A DNA stretch of 64,000 nucleotides, taken from the NCBI GenBank assembly GCA_030765065.1, contig CM060979.1, forward strand, positions 105,388,350 to 105,452,349, in the 5' to 3' direction. The stretch's first letter is position 1; each line of letters starts with the position of its first letter. The notes under the pieces were generated by a model that was not told where the DNA came from, searched no databases, and was given only the letters and a program-made list of their open reading frames with translations. The position numbers and the translations under genes were made by a program. Origin of the DNA: Deroplatys truncata (Eukaryota; Arthropoda; Insecta; Mantodea; Mantidae). Below, piece by piece: positions 10,890 to 21,540 of the stretch.

Positions 10890-11075
10890 GTGCGATGTAA
10901 GGGAGAGAGTGGAAAGGGAGAGAGTTAGAAAGGGGAGGGATAGCAAGAGGAAAAAGAGCAAGAGAGCGCGAGAGTGAGAGAAAGATGGAGATGAAGGGAA
11001 AAAGTGAGAGGGGGAGAGGTGTAGAAAGAGGCGGAGAAAGGCAATCAAGAAATGAGAGGATGGGATGGAAACGGG
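10855..11075. repeat. (GA)n microsatellite and long purine-rich tract
   Basis: Pure GA at 10855-10886 is followed by roughly 190 bp of almost only A and G on the plus strand. Long minus-strand frames here read as Ser/Leu/Pro low complexity and are not genes. Confidence 0.9.
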
Positions 11076-11282
11076 GAAAAATCTCCACATTTACACAAAT
11101 TACACGAGCAGAGCTGTTGTTTCTGCTGGTTATATAAATGTTAGTAGATCACACCAGTATTCATTTTTTCCCTAATTAAAATGTTTGTCGCTGAGGAGCA
11201 ACTTGAGACAGAATTTTAGACAAAGACAGCATATACACTTACCCTCTCACTCACACTTCTGTATTAGGAGTTGATATCGGTG

Positions 11283-12650
11283 CTACTCCTTCCGAAACGT
11301 CCGCGGTAGTATCAGTGGTGGCCTGTTCTCTCCAGAGTGTCCAGCACATACTTCATCCTCGGTGTCGGTGTCTTCAAGGTTGATTATAAATCGATCGTCA
11401 ATTAATCCATCTTTGTCCCAATAAAAGTTTTCCTCTTTTTCCACACTTTCGTATGCTTTTTTCCAGTTTTCGGGTGTCACCTTTGATAGCGGTTTTCAAG
11501 AAGAGTTGTTACGTCACTGGGCTTGAATGTGATATTATGTTTCGCAACATCATCCTTTACCTGGGACCAAATTAAATCAATTGCATTAAAATTGCAATGA
11601 TAGGGAGGAAGAGGTATTATTATATGTCCTACTAGCTCCGTGATAGTGTCAATTTCATACATTCTAAATCGGTCTTTCAAAAGCTTAATAATGTTGTGTA
11701 ACTATACTTTTGTCGGTCTGGGATCATATTCAATATTCTTTTCACATAACCAGACTTACATTTCGTTCTTCAAACTGGATGACACAGGAGCCTTGTTTAG
11801 TCCACTGAATGATGTGTTGCATTGTTCATAACGATTACACTGCTTTGAGGGATGTTAGGGAGGAGTTTTTCTACAAACCATCCCTGAAAACAATACCGTC
11901 CATTTCTTCGTGATTTATTCTTTTGTTGACTTAGACCTAAAATGAAGCAGAGCATTTGGAATAAACCCTTCAGAAGACCCGGCATGTACTATAATGTATC
12001 TCTGTCCTTTACCTAGGGGACAATCATAGGTATAACAATTTCACCATCAGGTGTAATACAGAACCATATTTTACTGTAGTATGGTTCACATTCAGCCAGG
12101 TTTCATCGAGATAAACGGTTGGTCTACCACTTGCTCTCATTTCCTGCAGTCGTTTTAAGTAATGCAAGTGCTTTGCTACGATATTAGGCTTTTCAATTAA
12201 AAATTTTCGTCCTACACTGTTTTAGCATACCGGAATTTAAGAGATTTTAACATTTGTCGCACTTCCCACATGCTGCCTTCAACTAAATTAATCTCTCTTA
12301 AAGCTCTGTGGATATTAACCAAACTCGGAACAAAACTTGTTTGATATAATCTAAGTTGTTCTTTTGATTGCCGCTGCAGTAAATGAGTCGATTTTGTCTC
12401 TGTCGAGGAATTATTGGGGCTTTTCTTAGCCGGAATTCGGATTTTGGTCCCTGAATTGTCTGCGTTTACCCTCTCATTTAACATTCTATAAACATTTGCA
12501 CGAGATACTCCAGTTGCGGCAGCTGTTCATCCAACATCTTCGGCAGATATTGTAGGCTCACCATTTTTAAGTGCCTCTAATTCATCTTTAAAGAACCCAT
12601 GAACATTGATTACTATTTCTCTACCCTGTGACTGCAATGGCTTTCCCCTC
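11283..12650 (-). pseudogene. IS630/Tc1-type transposase pseudogene
   Basis: This is a transposase relic of the IS630-Tc1-mariner superfamily, of a type with an extended N-terminal helix-turn-helix. Reading from 12650 downward, I see a REIVINVHGFFKDELE start, a VSRANVYRMLNE HTH helix, a linker ending MLKSLKFRY, then VYLDETW (first catalytic Asp, codon 12105-12107). Next comes VIVMNNATHHS, where the second catalytic Asp is Asn (codon 11824-11826), and LPPYHCNFNAIDLIWSQVK, where the third position, normally Glu, is Asp (codon 11576-11578). The C-terminus is acidic (DTDTEDE). Several stops and frameshifts interrupt it. TIRs were not found. It is certainly dead, and the two altered catalytic residues would inactivate it even without the stops. 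Confidence 0.85.
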
Positions 12651-13017
12651 TTTCCACACAAATATTGTCAAATATAGATTAAAGTTAAACATTTCTGAGC
12701 TCAGCATTTTGTAACTTAGATTAGTAGTAATGTTTTCACTTATGCTACAATTATAATAAACGCAGCCATTACTGTTATAATAAAACGGAATAACACCACA
12801 CGATACAAGCAATGTAAAAATTTAACACTCAAACAAATTCTAATAACGCTATATTAGAGCAGAGATTGCACCAAAAACCAAGACAATATGTGCGACACAA
12901 CCTCAAGCGTGACCCTTCCTTGAGGTCCTGCCTATTGTTACTTGACAAGTGTTTGACAGCCTCGCCGTTTTCTGGAGCAGGTAGCATTCTCAATTTATTC
13001 CTCACAAACTATAAACA

Positions 13018-13303
13018 GTCCCGCCATGTCGCCAGGGAAAAAACCTATACAAAGCGCACATCCACCGCCCAGCCGCAACTTGCCGAACACCGTCCCCTGG
13101 TCCTACAACCCTGAAACAGATGACAACGAAGATGATGTGTACAGGAAATGAGGGACAGGAAATTCGTGGTAGAAAAGGAACCAGGCATTCGCCTGGACTC
13201 GAGGATAACCACTAAAAACCCATGGGTCAGAGCGGGTGTTCGTGAGATCGAACCCGCGATCTTCCGAATGTGAGATACACACGTTAACGCGACGCCGCCT
13301 CAT
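13018..13303 (-). repeat. SINE-A copy 3, 3'-truncated
   Basis: On the minus strand the head is at the right end: gaggcggcgtcgcgttaacg as the A-box region and ggttcgatctcacg as the B box. The cccatgggtttttag and ctggttcctt blocks and the tgtttcagggttgtaggacc block follow. The tail is missing. Confidence 0.75.
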
Positions 13304-13362
13304 ACTATTTCATCAAAAGTGTAAGCATCTACTATTTAATTTCTTTTCTGCTTAGGCATCTA

Positions 13363-13513
13363 AGGCAGGGGAAGTATTACATTCGACCCAAACATCTAGT
13401 ATTGAGATTTCATCGGGAATACAGATACCCAATAAAAAATCGAAAAACGCTCCTATGTATGTATTTGTGTGTGTGTGTGTGTGTCTAGCAGTTCTCGTAC
13501 AGCATAACTCATA

Positions 13514-13609
<96 letters not shown>

Positions 13610-13935
13610 GATAGCCCGATAAGTACCAAGTTTCATACTTGAATCAAAGGCTGTAGGAAAATCCCTCCATCCTAAACAACTTTCTGCAAGGAGACATTTT
13701 CGCTAATTTATATTTTCTCGAAAAAATATTCTAGCGATTTTGATTAAAATATATTTCTGAGATGTTACCATGAATTCTCTACGAATGCCCTGTGAAGTCC
13801 TCTTCATTCTTATTGAATCTTATATTGTGGAAATCCTGATATATAGACAAAAGTTTAACATAGGAACAAAATACACCATTTATGTGAAATAAAAAACAAA
13901 CTATGGCATTAACCATTTTCTAGTGTTTTAATAAA
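13363..13935 (-). repeat. TE-1 copy e with an AAT expansion
   Basis: The family landmarks on the minus strand are ttgattaaaatatat, the ggagggattttcctaca block, and ggtacttatcggg. Then (ATT)n replaces the usual sequence beside the GT microsatellite (13467-13485), followed by aatctcaatactaga and attcgaccc-type blocks. The 5' end is cut near 13935. Confidence 0.75.
13514..13608. repeat. (AAT)n microsatellite, about 31 units
   Basis: An almost perfect AAT run lies inside TE-1 copy e. It produces a spurious minus-strand frame of more than 30 consecutive isoleucines. Confidence 0.97.
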
Positions 13936-14061
13936 TGCACATAAAGGTTATTTCTCCTAAGCTGATGCAAAGAGTATGCAATACCAACGCAATCTTAAAC
14001 GAAACAGTAGACTGTTGCCCTATGCACCTACTACAAAAGTATACTGAAACCGTTTTTACCA

Positions 14062-14400
14062 ATATTTGTCATGATCAGGGCCCAGGTTTTGATGACCTAA
14101 AACTGTTTAAAAATGACCTATAAAATGACTCTAAAGTTTAAAATAATATGCCATACTATTATTAAAAAAAACTTAGCTAAAACGCAGATTTATTTAATTT
14201 ATTAAAATTAATGTACAGAAGGATATAGATAAATTAATCTATGCATGGGTATAACTGCTATACAGGAAGAAAAAGTAGTTATGAAATAATGATGAGATAG
14301 TTTAGAAATTATTTTAAAATATATATTTGTTGCATTTTCTTGTTTGAAGAATCTGAAAAGAAAATTAAGAAAATTGTATTTGAAGCGGTCTTACAAAATT
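14062..14400 (+). repeat. Family F repeat, copy 1
   Basis: The segment begins cagggcccaggttttgatga and continues through aaaatgacctataaaatgac, a catgggtataactgc block and atgatgagatag. The same order recurs at 62700-63000 and, more weakly, at 55697-55960. No coding capacity, terminal repeats or Pol III boxes are seen. Confidence 0.65.
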
Positions 14401-15200
14401 GTAGTATTAACTCTATTGAATTCTCCGATTATATAACATTTATTGAGAATGAAACGGATTTTACAGTTTGTGACACGATATAAGGATAAGGATAATACAA
14501 CCTACCAGTACACAATCAACGCATTCTTAGTTTGGGACACGAATTCCTAACTATTATGATACCTACTCCCCTGGCAATAGTCACCCCTCCATCCATAAGC
14601 AATCTTTTCCAGACTATCCGTTAAACAGGGAAATTATTTATTCCCCAAGAACACCAGTGAAGGATGTACAAAGTTACTCTTAATTCTCAGTTGAATAGTG
14701 AAATTTCTGATGTTGGAAAAGTTGTCCTTAAGTAAAATGTAGTCATATAAAAGTCTTTATATACTCAATTTAAATGCAAGAAAATTACTAAATAGAGACG
14801 CAAATTGTAAAAAGATGATAAATTAATGACGTAAGTCTAAAAATAAAATACCCTAAAAGTAGAAAATGGCATAAAGTACCAAAAATGACCTTACACATAT
14901 GCATTTTCATAATGATGAGGATGATAAGGATTTATCTACACGTAAGCAATGCCAGTGATGCAACAATTAAAAGATAACAGGTTAACCTGGACATGTTTAG
15001 AGATAGATAGAAAGACAAAGAACGTCGTATGACTACAAAACATCAGAGTTTTTTTATAATACGTAATTTTAGATCAGAATGGAGAATGATGCATAGGCAC
15101 TGAATATTTTACTATTAGTACAGATACCTATTTTAGCAACGCTGTCTTTACAGTGTTGAGCACTAGCCGGAATAGAGTCCTACGCAATAACTACATATGC
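14401..15200. other. AT-rich sequence, nothing recognised
   Basis: No supported feature in about 800 bp. Confidence 0.5.
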
Positions 15201-15203
15201 ATA

Positions 15204-15365
15204 TGTGACGTCTTGCCTCTATGGTTGTGTGAAGCGTTCTGGCTTCTTAGCCCATCGGTCCTGGGTTCGATTTCCGGCTGGGACGAAGAAATTTATTTTA
15301 ATTAAAGTCATTCTCTGTCCCGACTGTGTTTAGATGCATGAACGTGTAGTGTTGTATAGCGAAAA
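15204..15365 (+). repeat. SINE-D copy 1
   Basis: The tRNA-like head has tatggttgtgtgaagcg as an A-box-like block and a B box ctgggttcgatttccgg. The body is aaagtcattctctgtcccga, then agatgcatgaacgtgtag and tagcgaaaatg. A diverged second copy lies at 51697-51840. Confidence 0.6.
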
Positions 15366-15909
15366 TGAATAAATCAAGGTTAAAATCTGCAATCAACAAG
15401 TTAGAAACACCAGCAATTGTTTCTAAAGTCAAAGCCCCAGAAATGACCACAGGAGTTAAACGGGGCTATACAAATGAAATAGTAATAATAATTATTATTA
15501 TTGCAAACAAACGCCTGAGATACAGCTGTATTCAGAAACAAAACAGCAATGAAAAGCGCGAGTAGGTACGCTTTATGTGGCACAATCAAAAAATAAAATC
15601 ACTCATCAAATGTTATTGAAACATTAGAAACAGCATTCAAATTGGCAGCATGGGCTCTAGAAGATCTATAATGAGCTACTCTCTAAGGAATACAAGAGCA
15701 TATATAATCTTGTGTTAATACCAATAAAATTAATTTATATGTTCCACGTCTCCTTGAAAATCACTGGACCGATTTCAACCAAACTTGGCACACTTATTAA
15801 TTACTACTTGTGCAGAAATCCTCTACTTAATATTCACATAAACACCTGTCGTACTTTTTCGGAGAAATAAAATTTTTTTTAAATAAATTCAATTTACCTA
15901 TCGTCCAAG

Positions 15910-16376
15910 AAGACTAACTTCGAGTGAAAACAGCAAGAAAACAGCTGAGGGAGAGGGAATATGCCTTAGCTTAGAAAGGGAAAGATATCATCTTGTTTAA
16001 AGAATATACTCCTGGTAATAAATGGGCACGACAGCCTAACAAGCTCAGCAGCAATGATTGGAGGACCGCAATAAAAATGACCGCTAATGCATACAATTCT
16101 GGCAGGATCCAAAATGGAAACTACTGTCCGCGTTGCCACAGTGAGATGGAAGCCTTTGGACACTCCTGGGTAGCGTGTCCATTCAGTGAGATTTTGGGGA
16201 ACCCCCTTCACATAAATTTAAGTCCATTTGCCATTACACCAGGTTCATCTTTCATTATCGATTACAGAGTGAGAGGAGAGTCACATGAACAACAATTGGC
16301 AAAGGTTCATGCAGAAAAATTTAGGATATGTATAAAAGCGTACAGTTCCTTATTACAAGGAGAAAGACTATCTTAA
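15910..16376 (+). pseudogene. LINE C-terminal fragment with CCHC motif and endonuclease-like segment
   Basis: This is the C-terminal piece of a non-LTR retrotransposon polyprotein, 5'-truncated. The frame runs RKQLREREYALA, stop (TAG 15972-15974), KGKDIILFKEYTPG, then SSNDWRTAIKMTANAY. A zinc-knuckle-like CPRCHSEMEAFGHSWVAC follows (C-X2-C-X8-H-X4-C). After it, FIIDYRVRGE and a KVHAEKF block resemble the end of a restriction-like endonuclease fold as found in R2/NeSL-type LINEs. That class call is inference. The frame stays open from 15975 to 16376. The missing upstream part would have held the reverse transcriptase. Confidence 0.6.
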
Positions 16377-16652
16377 TTCCAACCAAGTGATTGGACTCAT
16401 GGTCGGAGCTCGAGGTATACGCTTCTGTACATACATTTCGGCATTAAGAAAGGCCTACTACAAGAAATAGTGCTTGTTACAGTCAAAGTATCATTTTTAA
16501 TTCTAAAAAATTACATTTATAACAAATAATTCTCTCTCTCTTTCGTTCTCTCCCTCCGTAAGTTACTTATTATGCTATTATATTGATTTCTTCTCTTTCG
16601 TACATATTCCCTGTGGCGGTATTACTTATTGTTTGTATTTAACATTTTTTGT

Positions 16653-16862
16653 GTAGCCCCACGTTGTGGTAGCCAATTTGAAATGGTATACTTGTAATGT
16701 TATATTTAATTTGTTGAGCCCCACGTTTGGGAGCCAATTTGCGATGGTAAATTTATAATGCTATTTGTGTATGTGTTTACTCAACGTGGTGAAGCCATTT
16801 TGTGACGTGATTCTTTGTTAGGTTTGTAGCTCCATCTGGTGTTAGCAATTTGCGGCAGTATT
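16653..16862 (-). repeat. Minisatellite of tRNA-Lys primer-site-like units
   Basis: Four diverged units about 60-75 bp apart start near 16658, 16716, 16780 and 16830. Read on the minus strand, the best unit contains tggctcccaaacgtggggct. This differs from the primer binding site complementary to lysine tRNA (TGGCGCCCAACGTGGGGC) by one substitution and one inserted A. The others read tggctaccacaacgtgggg, tggcttcaccacgttgag and a weaker form. It lies downstream, on the minus strand, of the LTR-like segment 16872-17620, which is where a primer site belongs. Confidence 0.5.
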
Positions 16863-16871
16863 AGTTTTTGT

Positions 16872-17620
16872 TTGAAAGAATGCTACTTTTATTTTATTTA
16901 ATTTTGTTTCACTGTCCTCCGGCTAGCTATGATCTTTTTGGGTCGAGCACTTCTCTTTATACAGGTTGTGTAAACGGAAAGGAATCTTTTATCCAAAGAT
17001 AACACTGATGAAGGAATTTGTTTTACACTTTTATTGTCGAACACAGTCACTATCACATTTACACATTGATCTAGACACTCGCCAAACTGAAACTGTTATA
17101 ATAACTTATTTACTGATCATTCTTAATTCACGTACTTCAACTTTTTGTATCATTAACTTTACAATACTTGAGATTTTTCATAACTCTGATACGCGTAACT
17201 TGCGAATCGATAGCCGACGTATAATATTTCTGCTGGACTGAAGGCGACGTGTATCACACAAATATTTTCGACGAACTGACGGGAATGCGACGTGTAGTGT
17301 ACAAAGAATTTTGATGAACTGGGGGCGATCTACCTCTGACCTAGCTCTTTTATACTCATACACCCCGATATGCCTAAAGATTATAACTGAACTGCAATTG
17401 GCTAATAAAACGCGCCAACATTAGCGTCTATTTTTATATCCAATGAAAATTATGAATACATATGCTCTAGGTAAATGTTCCAGAAGATTCTAAAGGAAAA
17501 CGCGCCAACATTACGTAACTTCCTCGTTTCCAATAATGATAAACAGCTCACCCCCTCGCTGCATTATTGCATGCTATTATTGTCAGTTTCGGTAAGGCAG
17601 TATAAACTTACTTCCCAACA
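16872..17620 (-). mobile_element. Possible LTR of an LTR retrotransposon
   Basis: Read on the minus strand, the segment starts TGTTGGGAAGTAAG and could end ...CAAACA near 16872, giving TG...CA ends. It contains a TATA box (gagtataaaagagc, 17345-17358), an AATAAA about 315 bp further on (17030-17035), and an upstream direct repeat aaacgcgccaacatta (about 17407 and 17499) in the U3-like part. A primer-site-like array follows. No partner LTR, gag or pol was found, so the boundaries and the identity are tentative. Confidence 0.4.
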
Positions 17621-17639
17621 ATAATTACAATCAACAAAC

Positions 17640-18680
17640 ATTTCAAATCAATGTCACATAATAATGCATATTCATACTATAATCACCCTTTACATTTAAA
17701 TAATTTGTGATACAAATTACTGCATCATCCCAGATAATGTCATGCATATTTAAACAATTTGTATATGCATTTAAACGCTTGTTCATCATGGTTTGTTAGT
17801 AATGGAATTCCCCTGAATTGGGGAAGCTGAAGGATAAATAAGTATTTCGATTATGATTAGACATCCTTACCGTTCTCGCTAGGGGAGGGTTGAAGGGTGA
17901 GAACCTTAAAAATGACGGAGGTAACACACATGAAGGGACTTGTAATAGCAGGGCTCAAATTTAGTCCCCACTGCAAGATTAACCGCTTCTAGGAAGTGGA
18001 GGGCCTGTGGAACGTACTAAGAAATTGTTGAATGTACTGAAAGTATTATAGACGCTTTTAGAACAATCTGAATAATATGGAACAATATAAAACATAACGA
18101 ATACACAAGTTATTTCTAGAATAACTTTGGAACATTATGGTAGGTTGTAGCATTTCGGTAGATGCTGGATCTACAAAAAAATTGTAGAAATTATAGAATG
18201 CGTATATTCTAGAGCATACTAAAATATTGCCTAAGTCGCTACACCCTTAAACTTACTGCTACCGTAGTTCAAAAGTGTAATTTATTTTCGTGCATATTGG
18301 TACATATTTGTGTAATTGTACTACTATTTAACGTTTGTAGATTTCAGATACGTATTTGTTTTAAAACTCTTCAGGTTTTTATTCAAATCTATTTGAATAA
18401 ACAAGCTACTTGTGAAATGTTTAAATTTAACTAATTAGCCTTTTAAAAAAGGAATGGCTTGTGAAGAATTCATGATCACGAGCAACACCAGATAAACCGG
18501 CTAGTCAGGACTAAGAATGAGCAGAAGTACGAGGTTTTCGACCCATATCGACTTTTAGTTTAAATAGTTACGACTGTGTTCTACTTGTTCCAGTAATGAA
18601 ATCACTGCAAGTCTGTTATTTAGTTCACATGAATTTTATACATTATTGTCTTGTTTTTTTATACAAGCCTGTAGGTATTT
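17640..18680. other. Unclassified AT-rich DNA
   Basis: Around 17990-18230 there are repeated ttctaga and ggaac motifs, but no boundaries or coding sequence can be defined. Confidence 0.4.
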
Positions 18681-19142
18681 CTATTCAGAAAACGATATTA
18701 CTTGGTGTAATTGTCGTTTACTATTCATGCGGTTTAAGCTGATTGAGTTCCATTGCCATTCAAGACTAGCAGGTAGGCTGAAAACGGAGAAAGCTGTTCT
18801 TATAAGGGCTAGAAGATGAAAGCCCAGTATCGATATCCTTGGTTCACTGGAATTAAAAGCAGAAAGAGAAAATCTCAAGGTAAGCTTCCATATAGAACAC
18901 GTGACTAAAGAACTGGTCATCATCCGCAGATGAATCCTTAGAGAGGATGTTTCTATGTCCAAATCTTCTTGTAAGAAGGAAAGAAATGTGATACCATCCT
19001 GGTAGCCGGCAGATGCTGTAGAATTCTTGGACAGATGGTAGTCAAGGATACGGCGCCCTGACCTGAATACAACAATGAAACACTCGCGAACTGCTGCTGT
19101 GCGCCTGTGGATCCGACATACGCAATGAAAGCTTTTGCACAA
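18681..19142 (-). CDS. Unrecognised 153-codon open frame
   Basis: This is the longest open frame in the window that is not explained by a SINE or microsatellite. The protein is Ser/Leu/Phe-rich with a hydrophobic stretch (ISILGFHLLALIRTAFSVFS) that could pass for one membrane segment, but no domain, catalytic motif or signal peptide is recognisable. The surrounding sequence is not shared with other parts of the window. In AT-rich insect DNA a chance frame of this length is uncommon but possible. It could be a decayed exon or simply chance. No splice sites could be assigned with confidence. Confidence 0.15.
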   Translation of the reverse strand: MCKSFHCVCRIHRRTAAVRECFIVVFRSGRRILDYHLSKNSTASAGYQDGITFLSFLQEDLDIETSSLRIHLRMMTSSLVTCSIWKLTLRFSLSAFNSSEPRISILGFHLLALIRTAFSVFSLPASLEWQWNSISLNRMNSKRQLHQVISFSE

Positions 19143-19195
19143 CGAATTTGTAATTTCATACAGAATATGTTTTTCACTTTTTCTATGGTTTATCT

Positions 19196-19286
19196 ACCGT
19201 GGGCAGAGGAATTAATGTATTCCATCCAAAAATTCGGTATCGAGATTTCACTGGAAATTTACTTGCTGGGGTCCCCTGAAGAAATA
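19196..19286 (-). repeat. TE-1 3'-end fragment (copy f)
   Basis: The minus strand carries the gaaatctcgataccgaattt and ggatggaatacattaat blocks. Only the terminal 90 bp of the family is present. Confidence 0.7.
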
Positions 19287-19375
19287 TAACTAAACCTTAC
19301 AGCCTAATTTGAAATAATTTTTAGACAAAACCTTGTTATCTGATTCAAGAAAAAGAGTAACTTTTTATATGAATA

Positions 19376-20020
19376 GGATGGACCATTTAAGTTGAGACTC
19401 TACAATATCTCCAAAGCTAAGCGTTGTAAAAATAAATGTCTTAAATAAAAGCTGCTTGATATTATGGGGGAAACCAAATGTTATTAGTCGTGTTTCATTT
19501 GGAGGACGTTGTGATGGTCATTTTAGGGTCAATTTAATTTTTTTAAATGGAAACTTACCTTTTTTATGTTGTTTTCTCACTCCTCACAAAAAACTAAAAA
19601 ACATTTGTATAAATCACTTTACAATTGTTCTTATACCAACGAAAATAACAAAAAAAATCTGAATGGCTGTGTACGAAGAGCACAATGAATGGTTGTACCA
19701 TCCATGAATGTCATTTGAGGATCAACTTACGTTTCGTAATTGAGAATTAGCATTCTTTATTTTGTTTCCTTATTCCTCATCACAAAATAAACAGGTTTTT
19801 ATAAACCATTTTCTAATCAGAAAAACATACAAAATGTAGGTTCCCATTTAAAAAAATTTAAGTGACCCTAAAATGACCATCACAACGTCCTCCAAAGAAA
19901 ACACGACTAGTGGCATTTGCCTTCTCGCATAATATCAAACAACTTTTATTCAAGGCATTTCTTTCGACAACGCTTAGTTTTGGAGATATTATATAGTCTC
20001 AACTTAAATGGTCCACCCTG
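19376..20020. mobile_element. Foldback MITE copy 2
   Basis: A second copy of the 8060-8655 element. The left arm is ggatggaccatttaagttga and the right arm tcaacttaaatggtccaccc, with the same nested inverted blocks (attagtcgtgtttcatttgg, tgaccctaaaatgacc). The flanks are tatatgaa on the left and tatatgag on the right, which could be an 8-bp imperfect target duplication or chance. Copy 1 shows only TA. Confidence 0.85.
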
Positions 20021-20636
20021 TATATGAGGGACACGTATGAAATGGAGAAGTCTTAAATACTAAGGCATTCCAACCACCATGAAAAACCCAGAAGCCTAAT
20101 CCAAGCAGACCCGCAGAATGACACGAATATTAATCCTACACTACTGCGGTGGTTAGTGTATATACACTGATGAACATCCAGTTTGAATATCCCGTTAATT
20201 CGAATTCATTTATTGATAAAATGTATTACGTTAGAGTTATTGCATGACAGATAAAATAGTTCTGCAGCAGTTGCAACAATGCATCGAAGAAACAGATATT
20301 TATGCAATTAGTCTTAGCAATTAGTCTCCAAAACAATAAGTGCAACTAGTAAGTATAGCTTTATCTTCTGCATACATAATAAAATTATAACAGGAGTTGA
20401 TTGGTATTTTCGATTCTGCATTTTTAAAATCTCTTGTTTGTATGTGTGAATGTGTATGTATCTTTTCACGCAAAAATGTCAAACCGATTGCTAAGCTATA
20501 TACACTATGTGATCAAAAGTATCCGGACACCCCCACAAACATACGTTTTTCATCTTAAGTGCATTGTGCTGCCACTTACTACGTGGTACTCATTATCCGC
20601 GATCTCAGTAGTCATTAGACATCGTGAAACAGCAGA

Positions 20637-21540
20637 ATGGGACGCTCCGTGGAACTCACGGACTTCGAACGTGGTCAGGTGATTGGGTGTCACTTGTGTC
20701 AGAAGTCTGTACGGGAGATTTCCACGCTCCTAAACATCCATAGGTCCACTGTTTCTGATGTAATAGTGAAGTGGAAACGTGAAGGGACATGTACAGCACC
20801 TCGTCTGTTGACTGACAGAGACCGCCGACTTTTGAAGAGGGTCGTAAAGAGTAATAGGCAGACATCTATCCAGATCATCACACAGGAATTCCAAACTGCA
20901 CCAGGATCCACTCCACAGGCGTGAGGTGAGAAACTTTGGATTCCATGGTCGAGCGGCTGCTCATAAGCCACATATCACGCAGGAAAATGTCAAACGACGC
21001 CTCCCTTGGTGTAAGGAGCGTCAACATTACACGATTGAACAGTGCTAAAACGTTGTGTGGAGTGACGAATCACGGTACACAATGTGGCGATCCGATGACA
21101 GGGTGTGGGTATGGCGTCATCTGCCAGGTGGTGGTGGTGGTGGTGGTGGTGGTGTTATGGTGTGGTCGTCTATTTCCTGGAGGGGACTTGCACTCCTTGT
21201 TGTTTTGCGTGGCACGATCACAGCGCAGACCTACATTGATATTTTAAGCACCTTCTTGCTTTCCACTGTTGAAGAGCGATGGCGATTGCATCTTGCAACA
21301 CGATCGAGCACTTGTTATACTGCACGGGTTGTGGCGGAGTGGTTACACGACAATAACATCCCTGTAATGGACTGGCCTGCACAGAGTCCTGACTTGAAAC
21401 CTATAGAACACCTTTGGAATGTTTTGGAACGCCGACTTCGTGCCAGGCCTCACCGACCTACATCGATACCTCTCGTCAGTTCCGCACTCCGTGAAGAATG
21501 GGCTGCCATTCCCCCAAGAAACCTTCCAGCACCTGATTGA
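20637..21540 (+). pseudogene. Tc1 transposase pseudogene (DD34E)
   Basis: The ATG at 20637 opens MGRSVELTDFERGQVIG, then the paired-type helix-turn-helix SVREISTLLNIHRSTVSDV. Frameshifts occur between about 20910 and 20940. The catalytic half then reads WSDES (Asp 21064-21066), QHD in another frame (Asp 21302-21304), and MDWPAQSPDLKPIEHLW (Glu 21406-21408), with 34 residues between the last two once the lost base near 21310 is allowed for. A TAA lies shortly before WSDES, near 21045. The usual short Gly run before VMVW is expanded by a (GGT)9 tract. All three catalytic residues survive but no single frame does. Confidence 0.92.
21127..21153. repeat. (GGT)9 tract inside the Tc1 transposase
   Basis: Nine GGT codons encode a poly-Gly run preceding VMVWSSISW. 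Related transposases usually have only a few Gly here. Confidence 0.9.

Noticed and set aside
10825..11090. Ser/Leu/Pro-rich frames that resemble signal or mucin-like proteins
   Set aside because: They are translations of GA-rich tracts, as at 22206-22431 and 32583-32819.
13352..13636. A poly-isoleucine protein
   Set aside because: It is produced by the AAT microsatellite. The same applies to poly-Leu at 38740-38982 and poly-Ile at 62440-62676.
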